Of a stretch of 12,585 nt of DNA, positions 11,284 through 12,585 are shown one piece after another. The notes under the pieces were generated by a model, which saw nothing but the letters and a program-made list of their open reading frames with translations, made no database searches and was not told where the DNA came from. The position numbers were made by a program, and so were the translations under genes. Each line of letters opens with the position of its first letter. The first letter of the stretch is position 1. The DNA lies in the NCBI GenBank assembly GCA_910579115.1, contig CAJTSO010000049.1, positions 1 to 12,585 on the forward strand, given 5' to 3'. The DNA is from an uncultured Selenomonadaceae bacterium (GTDB lineage: Bacteria > Bacillota > Negativicutes > Selenomonadales > Selenomonadaceae).

Positions 11284-12054
11284 ATGGACGGACAATACAG
11301 CGAACAGTACAAGGTAAACCTGCCGGTTTTCGCCGGGCCTATGGAGCTGCTTCTCTCCCTTATCGAGAAGCACAGGATTGACATCTACGATATTCCAATG
11401 GCGGTCATAACCCGGGAGTATCTGGATTACCTGGCCAAAATGAAGGAGTTTGCCATCGAGCCGGCCAGTGAATTTCTGGTGATGGCGGCCACCCTTCTCC
11501 TGATAAAGTCCCGAATGATGCTTCCCAAGGAGCCGAAGCCAGCGGAGGAGACGAAGGAAGGGGAAGAAACAGATCCCAGAAAAGAGCTGGTGGAGCGAAT
11601 TTTGGAATACCGCCGCTACAAGGAGGTTTCGGGGAAGCTTCAGTCCATAGCAGAGCAGGCGGGACGCTTTGTGGGCCGGCCGCCAATGGATATTCCCATC
11701 CGCCGGGCCGCTCCCATGGGGCTGAGGGCATCGGATCTCGTCGCCGCCTTTCGCCTGGTGCTGGAGGCAGCGGAGGAGAAGGAGCTTCCGGCGGTCATCG
11801 TTCCCCGGGAGCGGTACACGGTGGAGGACAGGATGGCTTTCATCCTCCACCGGCTGGCGGCGGAGGAGAGACTGCTCTTTACCGGGCTGTTCCGCTCCGC
11901 TGACCGGGAGGAGTGCATTACCACTTTTTTGGCTCTGTTGGAGCTTATAAAGCTGGGAAAGGCGATAGCCAGACAGGCGGAGCTCTTTGGAGAAATCTTC
12001 ATTGAAGGGCGGGAAGCGCCGCCGGTCAGCGAGAGCGGGGAGTCCTTGCCGTGA
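11284..12054 (+). CDS. scpA: Segregation and condensation protein A (kleisin)
   Basis: The kleisin subunit of the SMC-ScpAB condensin complex, bridging SMC heads for chromosome organisation and segregation. The 256-residue product has the conserved N-terminal kleisin helix region (VNLPVFAGPMELLLSLIEKH, then DIYDIPMAVITREYLDYL) and ASEFLVMAATLLLIKSRMML. A charged linker (about 83-100) precedes further helices, and a C-terminal winged-helix part contains FLALLELIKLGKAIARQ. The start is uncertain: ATG at 11284 fits homologues but GAGGGA at 11277-11282 is too close to act as an ideal ribosome site; TTG at 11275 is in frame. scpB, its usual neighbour, does not follow. It is separated from trpS by a repeat-rich gap of about 475 bp. 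Confidence 0.93.
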   Translation: MDGQYSEQYKVNLPVFAGPMELLLSLIEKHRIDIYDIPMAVITREYLDYLAKMKEFAIEPASEFLVMAATLLLIKSRMMLPKEPKPAEETKEGEETDPRKELVERILEYRRYKEVSGKLQSIAEQAGRFVGRPPMDIPIRRAAPMGLRASDLVAAFRLVLEAAEEKELPAVIVPRERYTVEDRMAFILHRLAAEERLLFTGLFRSADREECITTFLALLELIKLGKAIARQAELFGEIFIEGREAPPVSESGESLP

Positions 12055-12109
12055 TTTATGCCCTGACCTTTGCCGGAGCTTATGTATACTTGAATATCGG
12101 ATGTAAAAC

Positions 12110-12141
12110 CCGGAGTATCGCCTTGACGCTCCGGTTTTTTT
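12110..12141 (+). terminator. Intrinsic terminator after scpA
   Basis: CCGGAG (12110-12115), a 13-base loop region, CTCCGG (12129-12134), followed by seven T (12135-12141). It separates scpA from sucC. Confidence 0.82.
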
Positions 12142-12151
12142 ATTGTAAACT
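12123..12151 (+). promoter_or_regulatory. Possible weak promoter for sucC overlapping the terminator
   Basis: TTGACG (12123-12128) and TAAACT (12146-12151) are 17 bp apart, with the -35 box inside the terminator loop. The -10 box matches consensus at four of six positions. An alternative -10 is TATAGA at 12162-12167 with no good -35 box. sucC needs some promoter here, since a terminator precedes it. Confidence 0.3.
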
Positions 12152-12237
12152 TAAAAAATGTTATAGAACGAAGAGGAATCAACAATTTTTTCTGCTAAAT
12201 TTCTCAGTCGATACGAATGTTTCAAGGAGGAGAAGGT

Positions 12238-12585
12238 ATGAATATTCATGAGTACCAAAGCAAAGCGATCCTTAGAGAGTTTGGCGTGAAGGTGCCCAAC
12301 GGCTCTCCCGCCTTTTCTCCGGAGGAGGCGGCCCGGGTGGCAAAAGACCTGCCCACCCGCATCAAGGTGGTAAAGGCGCAGATCCACGCCGGCGGTCGGG
12401 GCAAGGCTGGAGGCGTAAAGCTGGCCCAGAGCATTGAAGAAGTAAAAAAATACGCGGTGGAGCTGCTGGGCAAGGTGCTCGTCACCCATCAGACCGGGCC
12501 CCATGGCAAAGAGGTTGGCCGTCTCCTGATTGAGGAGGGTTCCAATATCGAGAAGGAGTATTACCTGAGCTTTGCCGTCGACCGG
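12238..12585 (+). CDS. sucC: Succinyl-CoA synthetase (ADP-forming) beta subunit, 5' part
   Basis: Encodes the ATP-grasp beta subunit that interconverts succinate, CoA and ATP with succinyl-CoA. The first 116 residues are present and run off the window; the family is about 390 residues. MNIHEYQSKAILREFGVKVP is the classic N-terminus, and KVVKAQIHAGGRGKAGGVK (43-61) is the nucleotide-binding segment with the conserved Lys at 46. AAGGAGG (12224-12230) lies seven bases before the ATG. In a succinate fermenter the enzyme could activate succinate for the methylmalonyl-CoA route that ends at the decarboxylase encoded upstream. sucD is expected just beyond the edge. Confidence 0.95.
   Translation, partial: MNIHEYQSKAILREFGVKVPNGSPAFSPEEAARVAKDLPTRIKVVKAQIHAGGRGKAGGVKLAQSIEEVKKYAVELLGKVLVTHQTGPHGKEVGRLLIEEGSNIEKEYYLSFAVDR

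Noticed and set aside
12051..12251. 66-codon frame between scpA and sucC
   Set aside because: It spans the scpA stop, an intrinsic terminator and the sucC ribosome site, and the translation has no protein-like pattern.

Overview
The window looks like a chromosomal segment of an anaerobic member of the Negativicutes, most likely a succinate-fermenting, Acidaminococcaceae-like bacterium (Phascolarctobacterium, Succiniclasticum or Acidaminococcus type). The taxonomic call is an inference. It rests on a Na+-pumping decarboxylase membrane module of the methylmalonyl-CoA/glutaconyl-CoA type beside a dicarboxylate transporter, on succinyl-CoA synthetase at the right edge, and on Firmicute-style neighbourhoods (cdaA-cdaR; M50 protease-trpS-scpA). 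Most genes are GC-rich and on the + strand.

Layout. (1) 36-3618: a tightly overlapping three-gene operon with the c-di-AMP synthase cdaA, its YbbR-domain partner cdaR and a COG2509-like FAD protein. A palindromic repeat and an intrinsic terminator follow. (2) 3789-7369: a near-consensus promoter, a leader of about 360 nt rich in helices, then mmdD, mmdB and a DASS/SLC13 transporter, closed by a very strong terminator. These three genes show the codon bias of highly expressed genes. The apparent logic is succinate uptake coupled to Na+-pumping decarboxylation of methylmalonyl-CoA to propionyl-CoA. The carboxyltransferase (alpha) and biotin-carrier subunits are not here. (3) 7370-8460: repeats, then a minus-strand AT-rich HigBA-type toxin-antitoxin locus whose toxin gene carries an in-frame amber stop. 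(4) 8550-10807: a promoter, then NUDIX hydrolase, M50 site-2-type protease and trpS; the TrpRS carries a four-cysteine pattern like that of Fe-S TrpRS enzymes. (5) 10808-11283: a repeat-rich gap with a nested insertion. (6) scpA, a terminator, and the 5' end of sucC running off the window.

The most interesting items are the structured mmdD leader, which contains a segment resembling the B12 box in a position where it could form mutually exclusive helices; a dispersed palindromic repeat family with a conserved frame, exchangeable hairpin tips and a nested insertion joined at the same point in two copies; the amber-interrupted toxin behind an intact promoter; and the Fe-S-type TrpRS motif. No CRISPR array, tRNA, rRNA, transposase or phage gene was seen.
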